Positions 12,376 through 24,960 of a DNA stretch of 64,000 nucleotides are shown here, piece after piece. Location: NCBI RefSeq assembly GCF_017591425.1, contig NW_024466218.1, positions 13,840,001 through 13,904,000 on the forward strand, written 5' to 3'. The notes beneath the pieces are model-generated. The model searched no databases. It had not been told where the DNA came from and worked only from the letters and a program-made list of their open reading frames with translations. A program made the position numbers and the translations under genes. The DNA is from Ochotona curzoniae (lineage: Eukaryota; Chordata; Mammalia; Lagomorpha; Ochotonidae). Every line of letters starts with the position of its first letter. Position 1 is the first letter of the stretch.

Positions 12376-12573
12376 TAAAGATTTATTATTCATTTGAGAG
12401 AGAGAGTCCGTTAGCTCTTTTCCTTTCTCAAATGGATGCCTCATGCTGATCCAGACCAGAGCTACAAAACTGGAACTTCACCCAGGTCTCCTATGAGGGA
12501 AAGGGTCCCAAGTATTAGGAACTTCTGCTAGTTTCCCTGGGATATTAGCAGGCAGATGGATCAGAAGTGGAGA
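12376..12573 (-). repeat. old CSINE fragment
   Basis: 'aaagatttattattcatttg', GAGAGAGAG and then 'cccaggtctcctatgaggg' follow the order of a reversed CSINE. Diverged and truncated. Confidence 0.55.
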
Positions 12574-12578
12574 CGAGG

Positions 12579-12846
12579 GCCCAGTGTGGTGGCCTTGTGG
12601 TCAAAGACCTTGTCTTGAAGGCACCATGATCCCATATGGGCACCAGTTCTAATCCTGCTACCTCCGCATCATGTCCAGCTCCCTGCTTGTGGCCTGGGAA
12701 AGCAGTCGATTATGGCCTAAAACCTTGGGACCCTGCACATGCACAACTTAGAGCATCTCGAAACTAAACTCAACCATGTCTGAGTCCACAGCCTTCGCTG
12801 ATCTTGTGAACCCCAAGCACAAAACACAAAGACACACTTTAAAAAA
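12579..12846 (+). repeat. CSINE with aberrant 3' part
   Basis: The head is clear ('gggcccagtgtggtggcctt', 'gatcccatatgggcaccagt', 'cctgggaaagcagtcgatta') up to about 12745. The remaining 100 bp to the A-rich end do not follow the usual CSINE 3' half, so it is rearranged or interrupted. Confidence 0.75.
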
Positions 12847-13089
12847 GAATATTTATTTTAGTTTAGTTTATTTTTTGAAAGGCAGATATACAGAGGGGAG
12901 GAGAAACACAGAGGAAGATCTTCCGTCAGCTGATTCATTTCCCAAGTGGTCCCAAATACCAGATCTGAGATGATTTCGCTGGGCACAAGCAGCACAAGAA
13001 GCAGGAAGCTGGACACTAACCGGTACCCATATGGGATCCTGGCACTTTCAAGCTGAGAACTTTAGTCTCTAGTTTATCGCACTGGGCCC
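12847..13089 (-). repeat. truncated CSINE, inverted relative to its neighbour
   Basis: It runs from the reversed tail 'gaggaagatcttccgtcagc' to 'cccatatgggatcctggcac' and 'gcactgggcccg', but lacks part of the middle. Together with the plus-strand copy at 12579 it forms a head-out inverted pair able to fold back. Confidence 0.8.
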
Positions 13090-13294
13090 GCAAAATCATA
13101 CTTTAAAGAACTTACTTAAAATCCTTTAGCAATCTGGGACTGAATGAATATCTACCCCTGTACTATTACACGGTCCAGTAAATTTCTTATCTATGTCAAT
13201 GTTTGCTGTATCCTGCTATGTATGAACTCTTTAATTCAAATACAATTTTTTGGTAAGAGGTGATATTTACTGTTTATGCATGTCAGCATTGTCA
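13090..13294. other. AT-rich DNA, nothing recognised
   Basis: No feature seen. Confidence 0.4.
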
Positions 13295-13470
13295 TAAGGA
13301 CTTTATACATACAATTCATTCAATTTTATCATTCAGCTCTGAGAGACCTATAAATTTATTCTCAGATTAAACACAGCAGAATTGGAAGACAACTTCTCAA
13401 GATCAAGAAACTGGTAAGGGAGAGAGCCAATATCAAACACAGAAATTGTGCTTTTGCTTTCTAGTCCAAA
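13295..13470 (-). repeat. probable MIR element
   Basis: In order: 'tcattcaattttatcattca', 'agacctataaatttattctc', 'aagaaactggtaagggagag' and 'agccaatatcaaac', matching the reversed MIR layout (end of the core, then the gaaactgaggc region, then the gagctgggattcgaac region). Ancient and diverged. Confidence 0.5.
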
Positions 13471-15189
13471 TCATGTCATAGGAGGACATTGCTTAACACA
13501 CAATCAGAGCTTAAGAGAGTTACAAAATTAATGAAACTCTTGAGCAGTCTCAGATCTTTTAATTATGCCATTTCTGCCCTTGCTCCTACCTCCTACGCAT
13601 AAACCAGTGGAAGAAGAGAGAGGTACAATGAAGGGTGCGAAATTGACCCTAGAATCATGATTAGGCTTGTGAGAATTGAATAATACCATAATGGCAAGAA
13701 AAGAAAAATTTCCTTCTGATTTTTAAGAAAGTACATTACACGGAGATTGTCCCTGAATAGAATATGGAAGTTTGGAATTTAACAGTTGCAGAGTCATTTC
13801 TGCCATCGTTACTGCCCATCTACCCAGGGTTCCATTCTACACTGACACGGATTCTCTTCTCAATTCTACTGACACAAGAAATGCCCTGATGGAGACCAAC
13901 AGGAGAGAGCCATGCTGCTTGGCTTCAGATCCTGGTGGAAATTTAGAAAACCAGAAGAAAATAGGTTGTTATCAAAAGGAATTATTTTCTATAGCTAAAT
14001 TCCTAAAGGACTTTTGTAATTCCCGAAGGTTTCTCTTACTGCGTTATGTCTCTTTCAGAAAATGTTGGGGATTTGTTTTATGCAGGGAACACTTAATCAT
14101 GGCTCCCTCCCCCAGTCAAGTTATAAATGTGGAGTACAATCCGACAGGGTTCACTTCTTTGTTCCCAGGTGGTTCCATGTCATCACTCAAAGGAATCACT
14201 TAAAATAATGTTGAGATATGAATTATTTTTTCCCTGACCAAGAAGAAGCTCTTTCCAGTCAATTGACACTCACTCTTGAGTGTCTGAATGTCTTCGAGCT
14301 AAATTATTAGAAAATGACATTGAAAAGGGGGAAGGATTTTTTTTTCTTGTCTTCTCAGTCATGTAATACACAGACAAAAGTGGTCTCACCTACTCCATAA
14401 ACTTGTGATAGAAGTTTAACAGGAATTTTAATTAAAAATTTGGAATAATTTTCAACGTCCAAACTTAATGCTAGTTTTCATCACAACCACATTTTAAATC
14501 ACAATGGTAATTCTCACCTCTTTTTCTAGAGCGCAAAGCCAACATTTCCTTCAAGGGGAGAATGAGACACTAATTCAGTCCCCATTATATCGTGGCTGGG
14601 TTGTTGCATTTCATTACACTCTTTCTTGACTATTTACTGAGGTAGTAAATCTTGTCATCACGTACAGTGCAACTCTCAGGTTCGAGACATCTGCACAAAG
14701 GTTCTATTGCTAATATAAATCTTTAAAATACTGTAATTAAAAAAATACTTCCATTGTTTGAAGCCTTAAACACTGGAGATTTTCAGGCAGTTCAATGTTT
14801 AACTGAACGATTTAAAGCAACAGTTTCAGAGGGGAGCACAGCTTGGTGCTGAGACAAGGGCTCAAGTCTGAAAAATACCCCCCAAAGACAACATCTACTC
14901 TTGTGGAGGGAATCGTGCTTCTGTTTGTACCTAATGCTTAACTCTGAGAATAAAGGATACAAAAAAATTGACGATACGTGTCTTATGAAAGAGGTTGCTT
15001 CCATAGGAAGATGCTTTGGTAACCCTAGGATACTGATCCTGATTCCACTGGAATATTTCTAATTGACCAACTTTTTATCCCTGGAATTTATTCAAAGTAA
15101 TCATCGCAGGAGATAAATGCTCATGCCTTCGTCCACATGGACTGCTCTGTTTCAATGAATGCCCCACACAAGTTTGAATGCCCAGATTT
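13471..15189. other. unique AT-rich DNA, no gene seen
   Basis: A 143-codon open frame (13772-14203) has no recognisable domain, so I do not call it. No repeat family identified. Confidence 0.45.
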
Positions 15190-15432
15190 TAGTCCCACCT
15201 TTCACCCTGATGCCAGCTTCCTCGTAATTCACTTCTAACAGGCAGTGGATGATGGCTGTGGTGGTTGAGTCTCTACAGCCACGTGGGGATCCCAAATGCA
15301 GTTATGGGCTCCTGGATTTGGCCTTGCTCAGCACTGGCTGTTGTAGACATTCAGGAGTGAACCAGATGAGAAATCTGTCTTTCTAGTTCTTTCTTTCTGC
15401 ATATTTATTACCTGACTTTAAAAAAAAATACA
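15190..15432 (+). repeat. old CSINE
   Basis: 'tggatgatggctgtggtgg', 'cacgtggggatcccaaatgc', 'atgggctcctggatttggcc', 'tcagcactggctgttgtag' and 'caggagtgaaccagatgag' follow the older CSINE consensus in order, with an A-rich tail. Confidence 0.7.
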
Positions 15433-17264
15433 GTTGTTTGAAGATGTTCTATTAATTATTCAGGACTACAAAGTACAGTGATTTTATGTATAGCACTTTT
15501 TTGAAAGAATCTCTTGGAACATGGAAGAAAAATGACTTGATTTATTGTAAATTAATAGTGTTTAAATTATTTTCCAAATCAGAAAGTCGGATAAACTCAG
15601 GTAATATGCCTACTTACTTTAAAGCTGATATTGTTTTACATGTTATGAAATTGTGGTTTGCTAAGCTGGGTCCTTACAGAAGGATAAATTTGCAATTCTC
15701 TACTGTCAAAATGCTTCATAATGTTTTCAGTATATCTGATTTTTCTTACTTAAAAGATCAACTTCTCTCTTTTTAACTGCAAAGACAAAATTATTGTTTC
15801 TTCTGTCTTCTAGAATTATGTTTTCACCTTTATTTTTATTTTTGCAGGTTTATGCCATTTATTTTAATTTTCCAATAATTAGAAACTTAGCCAATAAAAG
15901 AGAGAAACCTGTGGTACCCTTCACTCAGCTACCGCTAATATTATCACATTTTTTTCTATCTACAGTTCAATTAGCACAATTAAAAGTTCATTGTTTGTAG
16001 GAGACACCATGAACACCAATTGGATTTCTCCAGTATTTAAGTCCTTTTACTGTCGAAGAATGAAATCCAGGTCACTATAGTGTATTTAATCAAATTTTTT
16101 TCTTTTGTTTTTCATGTCCTTTGTATTTTGCTTTGTCTTAGTGTATTTTTTTTTTCACTATTTTGTCATGATTCGATGAGTATTGCAGCTATTGAGAAAG
16201 AATGCCGCAGAAATGACGTGTCCTTATTTAATTCTATCTTATATCTTCTTACTTGTGATGTGATGTTAAGCTTGATTACTTACTTATGGGGATATATCGT
16301 TATATTTCTGTATGGAGAAGTTACTACATTTTTTTTTTCAATACTCCACGTTCTAATAAGTAGAGGAAATTTCCTATTAAGAAATCTATAAAATAAGTTT
16401 CAAATACATGTTGAAAGAAGTTCAGATACTTGAAAATAAAGAAACACATAAACATGTGGAGGACATACGTTGAGGCTAGGCAGCTGTTTTAGTATTCATG
16501 ATGGACCTCATCCACAGCAATCACCAGCAAATGTGAGCGATAATTTGTGTGCGATCTATGGGAACAGTCCCGGTTAGGGGGCTAAGGGGACATCCTAGAT
16601 ATTTTCATCAGTATTCGTCTTTTCCTTCTCTGTCGGTACTTCTGTGTCACCACTGGATCCTCCAAAGTTTTTAGAACTTTCCTTGTCCTGCTTCTACACT
16701 CAACCATTTTCCATCGATTCATTTTAGCATAAAAAAATAGCAGTTAAAGATAAGTGAAGAAAAAAAAACCCTATGTACTGAACATATTAAATAGTGTATT
16801 TTTGTATTATTACTATTATTATTTTCCATAATGCGGTTTTGTAAATATAGGGATCCTCTCCTCCAACTCCTTTGCTTTCCTGCACTTTGTCCACTAAGCA
16901 ACGCCACCATTCTCCCACTCACTGTTACAATGCCATAGCCCTTCAGTAACAATCACAAGCCCAACATTCTGCTCTCTAAGTGCGATATGGCATCGTAGGT
17001 ACTGGCGATGGTTGAAATTCTAGTATCATATTTTAAGGTATATTTAAGAATTTCATTGGAGTAGAGAAGCATACTGCAACTTCATTTCCAGGTATGTAAA
17101 CTACTAGTCTTCTTTGTACAATCCATCCATGAGAATATATGTATATACATGCTTACCTATACTAAGTAGTATTTCTTACAGAAAGTAATTGTATTGAAAC
17201 ATGGAAAGCACATAAATATTTATAATTACATATGTTAGTTAAAAGTGTTGTTCGAGAATAATTA
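15433..17264. other. AT-rich DNA, no gene seen
   Basis: Several T-rich open frames (15486-15776, 16080-16391) encode Phe/Leu/Ile-rich chance peptides. An (ATT)n patch lies at 16804-16824. No feature is supported. Confidence 0.45.
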
Positions 17265-17420
17265 TATTTCAAAAACTGAGCAACACAGAGAGTCAAAGAG
17301 AGTATCAGAGGAAGGAGAGAAAGAGAGGCTTTCTAGTTGCTGGTGTTTTCCCCAAATGCACAAAGGAGTTATGACTGCTTGCAGCCTGAATACAGGAGCC
17401 AGAAACTGCATTTGCTGACT
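17265..17420 (-). repeat. possible old CSINE fragment
   Basis: 'gagcaacacagagagtcaaa' and 'gaaagagaggctttctagt' are like the reversed CSINE tail, with a degraded body after it. Confidence 0.35.
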
Positions 17421-18494
17421 ACACACTCAGCAAATGCTGTAAAACAATATGCAAACAATGAAACAAATAGAAAAAAAAAAAGAACTCATATTGTAGGTTG
17501 TAGGTATGGTAATTACTGGGCAGTCTAATGGACCAGTACACTTGTTAAAGACACAACTGGATATACTTACTCTAAAGCATCATCCAGGAGAAAATCCCTT
17601 GCTGTTTCACATACTTACAGGAAGACCAGGAGAGGGGAAGACTCCCTGCTGTGCCAATTCAAACTCCTCTACCTGAAGATTATTGGACAGTCACAAAAAT
17701 TAAATTTGAAATGTGATGTTTATTAATTTCAGCCCTCAGCTAAACTAAGATGATGAGAAGCCATTTTAATAATGTGTTAGATCAAGGACAACTACGATGG
17801 GTAATAAGGAAAAAGAATCTATTGGGTGGAATAAGAAATTTGGACAAACTACAAATAGTGTTTTATTTGGTTACATCATGTCTTCATAGCTTGGTTACTA
17901 GAATTACATGTTGTCATTCTCTCTCCCTCTGTCTCTTTAGTTGTTTAGGTGTAGAAAATATGATTAAGTACACCCAAAGTAAGAAGTGCGTTTGTCCCTC
18001 TAACAATTTGAGTCCATCGTGGCATATGGTAATCTTAATTTCTCATTACTTGAGTCTTTAATTGTTAACACTTATAATACTAAAACCATCTTTTTGTATG
18101 CCATAAAATGTATAAGTACTTTCTTGTGCTATATAAGCTATTATATACACAGGAAAAGTACCTATTTTCCCTTCTCACAGTGAAACTGACACCTCCCTCA
18201 TGAAGATACGCACTTTTGTTCAGAGTGTATTAATGCAAGTTGAGAATCCGAACAGAAATTGATTCCTAAATCCATTTTCTTTCAGCCTTTCCAGGAATAA
18301 TTTTGTACTAGTACACTCCAGAGGTGCTGAGAGCCTAAATGAGAGGCTTTTTCGGACTCAGCTTCCGAGAAAAAATAACATCAAATTCACATAAAACAAA
18401 GAAAAAAGAATGCCTTGTGCAGTATGAAAATGCAGAGATTTCTTCCTTAAATGGTTCCCTTACCCATCCCCACTAAATGTGCTCTTTGTTTAAA
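17421..18494. other. AT-rich DNA, nothing recognised
   Basis: No supported gene or repeat. Confidence 0.45.
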
Positions 18495-18560
18495 TGCAGT
18501 CAAAATCGTGTGTCTGTATATGTGCGTGTATACATACATATACACACAATTTTGACTGCA
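18495..18560. repeat. imperfect palindrome with TG/CA-rich centre
   Basis: The left arm TGCAGTCAAAATCGTGTGT (18495-18513) pairs with ACACACAATTTTGACTGCA (18542-18560) over 19 positions with one mismatch. The 28-bp spacer is itself TGTATA/CATATA-rich and partly self-complementary. A (TA)n run follows. Confidence 0.85.
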
Positions 18561-19073
18561 TATATATATATATCCCACTTTAAATTTCAAACATGTATGC
18601 AACGCTAGACACAATTGTATTTCTTATAATGTGTTGCTCAATTATTTTTAAGATATCGAGTTTGTGGTTGTATTTTGCAGCCTTAAATTTTAGTTATTCT
18701 GTGATGTTATGGGGTGAGTTATGCCTCCCTCAAAAAAAAATATGTGAAAGTGTCAAGCCCTTAGTACTTCATATATATAGACATAAGACAATGGCAGTGA
18801 AGAGATAATTAAATGAAAATGAGGTCCTTAAGTTTTTCTCGGAACATGAGGGGTCAGCTGTCCATAGTGAAAATGTCCTGTGAGGACACAGCACGTCCGT
18901 GTCCTGCTAGGCTGGAGGATAAACTGACTATACCTTGCTGTTGAGCTGCCAGCCTTCAGGAGAGTGAGAAAGCAAATGTAAGTTGTTTTTTGTTTTGTTT
19001 TGTTCTTTAGTTAATCTATTTATTCCCTGATATAGTTCCATAGGCTCTGGGATTTTCCTTCCCTCCTTCCTAA

Positions 19074-19076
<3 letters not shown>
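18561..19076. other. unique DNA, nothing recognised
   Basis: It begins with a (TA)n run (18560-18572). No gene or repeat family seen. Confidence 0.4.

Positions 19077-19112
<36 letters not shown>
19077..19112. repeat. (CA)n microsatellite
   Basis: An uninterrupted CA dinucleotide run of about 17 units; likely polymorphic. Confidence 0.97.
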
Positions 19113-19113
<1 letters not shown>

Positions 19114-19350
19114 TGTGTTCCCCCATGTAATTATAATAGTACAGTCCTTCTCAATCAGTGAGAAATCCGGTGTTCTGCTATTTAAGTGTATCCTGGCATT
19201 GCTGGTATGGACAATGGCAATGAGTCCAGCATCCTATTGTCATGATGCATTCAACAGCTTCATTAATTCTCATGGTCTGTGAAACTTTGTAATGGCAGTC
19301 AAAACACACCGTCCTACGTACACTAAGACATCATTCTCCAAACCGCCAAA

Positions 19351-19680
19351 AGTTCATTTTATTTTTACTTGAAAGATACAGTTATAGAAAAAGGAGACAA
19401 AAGGGAGAGTTTCCTCTTGCTGGTTAAAACCCCATATGGCTTCAATAGACATAGCTGGGCTGGTCTGAAGCAAGAAGCTAGGGGTCAAGGGCCAAGAACT
19501 TCCTCTAGGTCTCCCACGTGGTTGCAATGGTCCATGCATTTTGACCACTACACAATGCTTCCCATTACCAGGCTACTACCAGGGTTTTGTATCGGAAACA
19601 GAGCACCTGGAAGGACTCAAACCAGCATCCATGTGCAGGTGGAGGCTTATTCTGATATGCCAACATGCTGGCTCTAAGGA
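19351..19680 (-). repeat. old CSINE
   Basis: Reversed order is retained: tail 'tttatttttacttgaaagat', then 'gaacttcctctaggtctccc' and 'aaaccagcatccatgtgc', ending 'gccaacatgctggctctaag'. Diverged, and of the older CSINE type. Confidence 0.65.
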
Positions 19681-22134
19681 CAATCACATAAACAAAATTA
19701 AGAGATATACTTGTACTCATGTTCTTTCTCTGTTCTCCCTCTCCTATTCCCCTAGAGTTTCCATAGAAAAGGAATCATTTCGGCACTGTTTTTAATAACT
19801 GGGGCTTTGTATAAGCTTTTAATATTAGCAAGGAAGAATGAATTCTACAGTTTTTCTCTATTCCAAAATTGACTTGGCTTTTTTTAGACCTTTAAATAGT
19901 TCACATAAAATTTAGCATAAGTTTCTCAAACTCTTTAAAAGGTCAACTAAACATCTTTTGCATAAGCATTACATTTGTGAATTAATATTTTTTATGGTCT
20001 CAAGTCATCTATAAACATCTTACATATTTCATTTGTTTATATCTTCCATATATTTTGATATAGCTTAATATGTTCACTGATGATGAAAGATTATGCAATA
20101 TTTGTTGACAGTTTTCAGCAACTTTATCATTTGTTATATTATCTAGTTGGCTTTTCTTTGTGCATATATTTTATACGGACTTTTGCAAGTTTCTCTTGTA
20201 ATCAACTATCATTATGGAATCCTATTTATGAATGTATTTGCCAGTACACTGGTATAGTTAACTCAGAGTTAACACGAATTCCAGATTCCGTCCAGTTCTG
20301 GAATTTGTTTCTTCTGGAAGTGTAGCACTTGCCTCAGTACAAGGCTGTCTGGACTATTGCTCTTTCTCGTTTTCCTCGTAGTTTTATTTTTTTCACTTCC
20401 TGCTCTTCTCTTTCCTTTTCATCGTTGGAGGATTTTAAATTTCTAATAGATTTTCTTGTCTGCTGTGTAAATTTCAAGCAAAATATTATGTTTAAATAGT
20501 TTATTGATAATGTATGGAAACAAATATATCCATACATTTATATATGTATGAGGTTTATATATTACAATGAAAATTTAACTGCTAATTCTGCTAGTTTCTT
20601 TCTTATATTTTTACTGTATTAGAATAAACTTGAATGCACTTATGTTATTTGTATGGATGTACTTCTCCATAGTTCCTGAATTTTTATTAATTACCATTTA
20701 TTTTATTGGTGGTCTACCCTCATGTTATCATTTTCTTTGTATCTTGTGTCGTTTCTGACTTGTCCCTTTGTTGTTGTTTTAAGATAATTCTATGATGAAT
20801 TTCAATTTGTCTGTGTTAATGATTTAGCTAAGTTTTATAGATTTGTAATCACTTAGTAATTTCATGTCACTTAGCTCTACGATGATTACAATTCCCTTCT
20901 CACTTACTTTCCCCATTAACTCAATGGCTATTTTAGTAAAATTTCGATTTAAAGTCAGAGATGATGTTAGTACTAGATTGAGCCCACTAATTTCGCTACT
21001 CTGTATTCATCAGAATACATCTGGAAAACTATTCCATCTTTGGGAATTTATGATGTGTCATTAATGGATACTGGTTTATAGTCATGAATATTCCATGTAC
21101 TATTGAACAAAAAGAGAAAATGGATAAAAATGATATATATGTATACATATGTTTACATTATGTGAAAAGGCCAGCATATACGTACAATACAGTCCTTATT
21201 CATACTACTCTAATAATCAGAATATTTGCTATTTTTCCCTATTTATCATATCATAGTCTGAAATATACATGTCAAAAGGTTAAAGAAGAGTTGCTGATTT
21301 GTCTTTTTTCTTGTGTTTCTGTCAGTTAAAAAAAAAACTTAACTTGAATATTTATGTATCCATGATGCATTTTTATTTTGCCAGTATGTGTTATATGGTA
21401 CCTATAAATTCTATCACAAATTTTTGGAACTTCATATAAAACTGCTGCATTTTTAATTGTCTTCTTTCCACATTTTTATTTTTTATTTATAAATCTTCTA
21501 TGCCATTTATATTTTTCTGATATTTCACATGAATTCACTATATTTTGAATTCTTCCATTTTGTACACATGTGAAGGTCACACACTTTACGATGGTGAATA
21601 GAAACTTTAAAAAAAAGGTTTAGCAGTATTATGTTACTGCAATCTGGTTTTGTTCTTATATCATAATGATTTTCCCCATGATTTCTTTTTCTTTCTGTCT
21701 TCCAATTTTTCTCCAATAAATAGATAACACTCTTTTCTGAGGAATAATTATTCAATGCTAAAAATGTCTAGTGGTTTCTAGTAGTTTGTTTTATTTTAAG
21801 AGTTATCAGCTTCTCCAATTGATTCTTCATTATGTATAGCTCCTGTCCTGCCTTATGTCTCCAATATTCTCCACCACTTGCTAGGGTCAAAGCCTATACA
21901 GATTCTTGTTTATTTGTCTCACATACTGCACATTACATAGGTTACTCAGTTTGCTGTATTTCTCCAACAGTTGCATCTTTCGGATGTCCTAGCATCTTCT
22001 CCGGAGACCACTGGCCACATCAGTTAGTACACTGGTCCCTGAGTTCACTGGTGCAGTCACCAAAAATCTCTAAGCAATTTCTTAAACACAAGCCAGAAAA
22101 ATGCCTCCTAAAGAAGGTAAATGTATCTGTTTCA
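19681..22134. other. T-rich, low-GC DNA, no gene seen
   Basis: 2.4 kb of T-rich plus strand with many short chance open frames. Composition is compatible with an antisense remnant of an ancient LINE, but no diagnostic segment could be matched. Confidence 0.4.
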
Positions 22135-22540
22135 TAAAATAAAACAAAAAACATTCAGCCATAAAGAAGAATGAGATCCTGACATTTACAATGTACTGGA
22201 TGCAAGTAGAGACCATAATGCTAATAAAATGAGTCAGACTTAACAAGATACATCATTGTTATTTGTGGTGGTTAGTGATTTACACAGCGTTCCGAAAATG
22301 TGTGGAATTCATATGATTTGATGGATAGTTATAGATATTGAGGCACTGATAATAACTTGCAAATGGCAATATCTTTTAATGGGCAGCAGGTAGCGGGTGG
22401 ACGCCTAGTGAGAACTGTAGGGATACTAGCGACATTTTGTTCCCAATTCAAATATTTTGTACAGGTGTGACCAAAGGACAAAAAAAAAATTCCTCACTTC
22501 TCTATGCAATTATGTACAATTTTATACATATGTTTCAATA
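22135..22540 (+). mobile_element. old 5'-truncated LINE-1, 3' end only
   Basis: 'attcagccataaagaagaat' translates to HSAIKKNE, followed by a stretch equivalent to 'TMYWMQVETIML'. These match the final ORF2 residues of L1 (compare YYSAIKKN and AQLETIML in the intact L1 at 33.5-40.2 kb). A degenerate 3' UTR follows, ending in an A/T-rich stretch. Frameshifts and stops show that it is dead. Confidence 0.75.
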
Positions 22541-22756
22541 AAATATTTAATTTAAAACATTATGATGCAAACATAATATTCCCTTGGGTGTTGAAAAACA
22601 CATTTTAGTGTCTGAATGACTCTCAGACCCTACAGTGCTTTTCTGAATCTTCTAAAATTTATGCCATCCTATTCTATTATTGAGGACATCTCTGCCTTGT
22701 TCCAAGTTGACAATGCCCTTTTTAGAACATTTCATGGATGATAATACGAATGAATT

Positions 22757-23065
22757 TTTAAAAATTTTTTTTATTTATTTTTATTGGAAAGTCAGATATA
22801 TGGAGAGGAGGGGAAACAGAGAGGAAGATTCTCCATCCGATGATTCACTCTCCACGTGGCCACAATGGCTGGAGCTGAGCTGATATCCCAAGCCAAAAGC
22901 CAGGAACCTCTTCCAAGTCTCCCACACAAGTCCAGGGACCCTAGGCTTTCAGCTGTCCTTGAATGCCTTCCCAGGCCACAAGCAGGGAGATAGATGGGAA
23001 GCGGGGCAGTCAGGATTAGAGTAACTGTCCATATGGGATCCTGGACCGAGTAAGCTGAAGGGCCC
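22757..23065 (-). repeat. full-length CSINE
   Basis: Reversed CSINE from 'tattggaaagtcagatata' through 'gaggaagattctccatccga' and 'caggccacaagcagggagat' to 'atatgggatcctggaccg' and 'gggcccggc'. Moderately diverged. Confidence 0.85.
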
Positions 23066-24169
23066 GGCTCTCCACTATAAATGGAGACTTAAGAACAAGG
23101 AATGACTTTCTCTGACTTAAAGTTCTTGGATGGACATACACATTTGTTTCCACTCTTTCTTCCATTTCTCGTTAGGGACAAACTCCCTTGCCTGTTAGAC
23201 ATGTGAGAGATACCCTATCAACTTCATCAGATACAAAACTCTACAAGTCCCTGTTACAGGATGTCATGGTTGGATGTATAGAAATAAGGAGGAGAAGGCC
23301 AGAATTTCAGGGTATTTCCTCCATTTGTTTGAAATAAAATATGGCTATAACTTCTGACTGGCTCACCATTCCTGTATACAAGTGTGTGTGTGTATACAGG
23401 TGCATCAACATTTTGTGCATATATTTTGTGATAAAATAAAAAAAAATAGATCCAAGTGTCCATTTTTTAAAGCTAAGAGAGTTTTGTGATTTTTCTAGCA
23501 TGTACTTGTCATGTAAAAGCAAAACAAGAGGTAAACATTCCTATTTAGTGATTAGAAAACAGAAAGGAGGTATGAGCTTGCCTTTAATCCCTGCCTTCGT
23601 ACGTCTTCACCATTCAACTTACCTGCACGTACTTTACTGTGTTATAGGCACTTTTTCAGATCATTCTACTAATAATGTTGTCTGAGTCACCTGGCCTTGT
23701 AACAAACATTTGTTGCTAAAACTATTCCAACATTGATTCTACCTGTCATATGAAATATAATGTTTTTAGTGTGGTTATAAGTACATAATGTTGTGATATT
23801 TAAAAGTAATTTGATTAAGTTTGTGATCAAATTAAGATCTGAAAATAAAATTTAAAATAAGCTAAATAATTCCCTTTAGCAGAATACTATCTTCTCTCAA
23901 TGTGTAAAAGCATCTTGTAGGATTCTATTTTCTCCCTTGAGAAATTATATGTGGGCAATTAGTGGTCACTCAAGCTAAAACAACCAAATAGCAATGACAA
24001 AAATAGCAATTCAATGTGTGTTTATCGGAGAATTTTCAATATATTAGTGATGATTTTTATCTTCTGTGTCCAATTTTCTTTATGAGTTATCAAAAGTAAA
24101 AGGTGTTAATATACGAAACAACACAACAAGCAGAACTTGAAATTGACACATAGCCATCTTCAGATTTTA
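23066..24169. other. AT-rich DNA, nothing recognised
   Basis: No supported gene. A (TG)n patch lies at 23383-23393. Confidence 0.45.
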
Positions 24170-24557
24170 TTTTTTACAATTTTTTAAATTGATTCGAATG
24201 TCAGAGATACAGAGAAGAGACAGTAAGAGAAAGATCTCTCACCAGCTATTTCACCTCAAAACAGCCACAACAGCCAAGGAGAAGCAGACAGAGGAAAGCT
24301 CTTCCACCCACTGGTTCACTCCCTGAACGTCCATGACTGCCAGAGCTAAGCTGATCCAAAGCTGGGAGCCAGGAGCTTCTTCTGAACTCCCACATTGGTG
24401 CAGGGTACCAAGGATTTTGACTGAATGGCCTGCTTTCCCCGGCCTTTAGCAGAGAGCTAGCAGAGAACTAGATCAGGAGTAAAGCAGCCTAGACACAAAC
24501 CATCACCTATATTGAAATTCTGGCACAACCAATCTGTTGAGGCACCTTGCTGGCCCC
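24170..24557 (-). repeat. old CSINE, apparently two overlapping insertions
   Basis: Tail-type purine tracts occur twice (24205-24235 and 24280-24305), each followed by a 'gctcttccacccactggttc'-like segment, before a single body ending 'gcaccttgctggcccc'. This suggests one old copy interrupted by, or fused to, a second truncated copy. Confidence 0.6.
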
Positions 24558-24664
24558 ATTAGTGAATTATTTTTTAAAGCATTATTTAAAACTAAATGCT
24601 ATACAAAGTAACTGAAATATTATGTTTTTTTCTGAAAAAAAAAACCCTTTAACTGCTTAGTTTT

Positions 24665-24960
24665 GTTATGATTATTATTTACTTTGCATGTTAGAGAATC
24701 AGAGAGAAAGAGATGCAGATAGAAGATGTTCCACCTGCTGTGTCCCTCCCTAAATGCCACTATGAACTGGGCTGAGGGATAAATCAGGCTTCTGGCAAGT
24801 TAATTCAAGTCTCCCTTGCAGGTGGTAAGACACCAGTCACTGGAAACACCTTTGCAGGCTTCTATGTTCTACTTGCCTTTGCAGAAAGCCAAGTTTGGAG
24901 CCCAGAAACTCCCACATGTTAAACACTTTAACTTTACACACAATGGTTGTCCCACATACC
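24665..24960 (-). repeat. old CSINE
   Basis: 'agagaatcagagagaaagag', 'agatgttccacctgctgtg' and 'caagtctcccttgcaggtgg' follow reversed CSINE order, ending near 'aatggttgtccc'. Diverged. Confidence 0.6.

Noticed and set aside
13772..14203. 143-codon open frame
   Set aside because: No recognisable domain, no splice context and no similarity I can name.
19681..22134. antisense ancient LINE
   Set aside because: T-rich composition is suggestive, but no diagnostic L1 or L2 phrase could be aligned.
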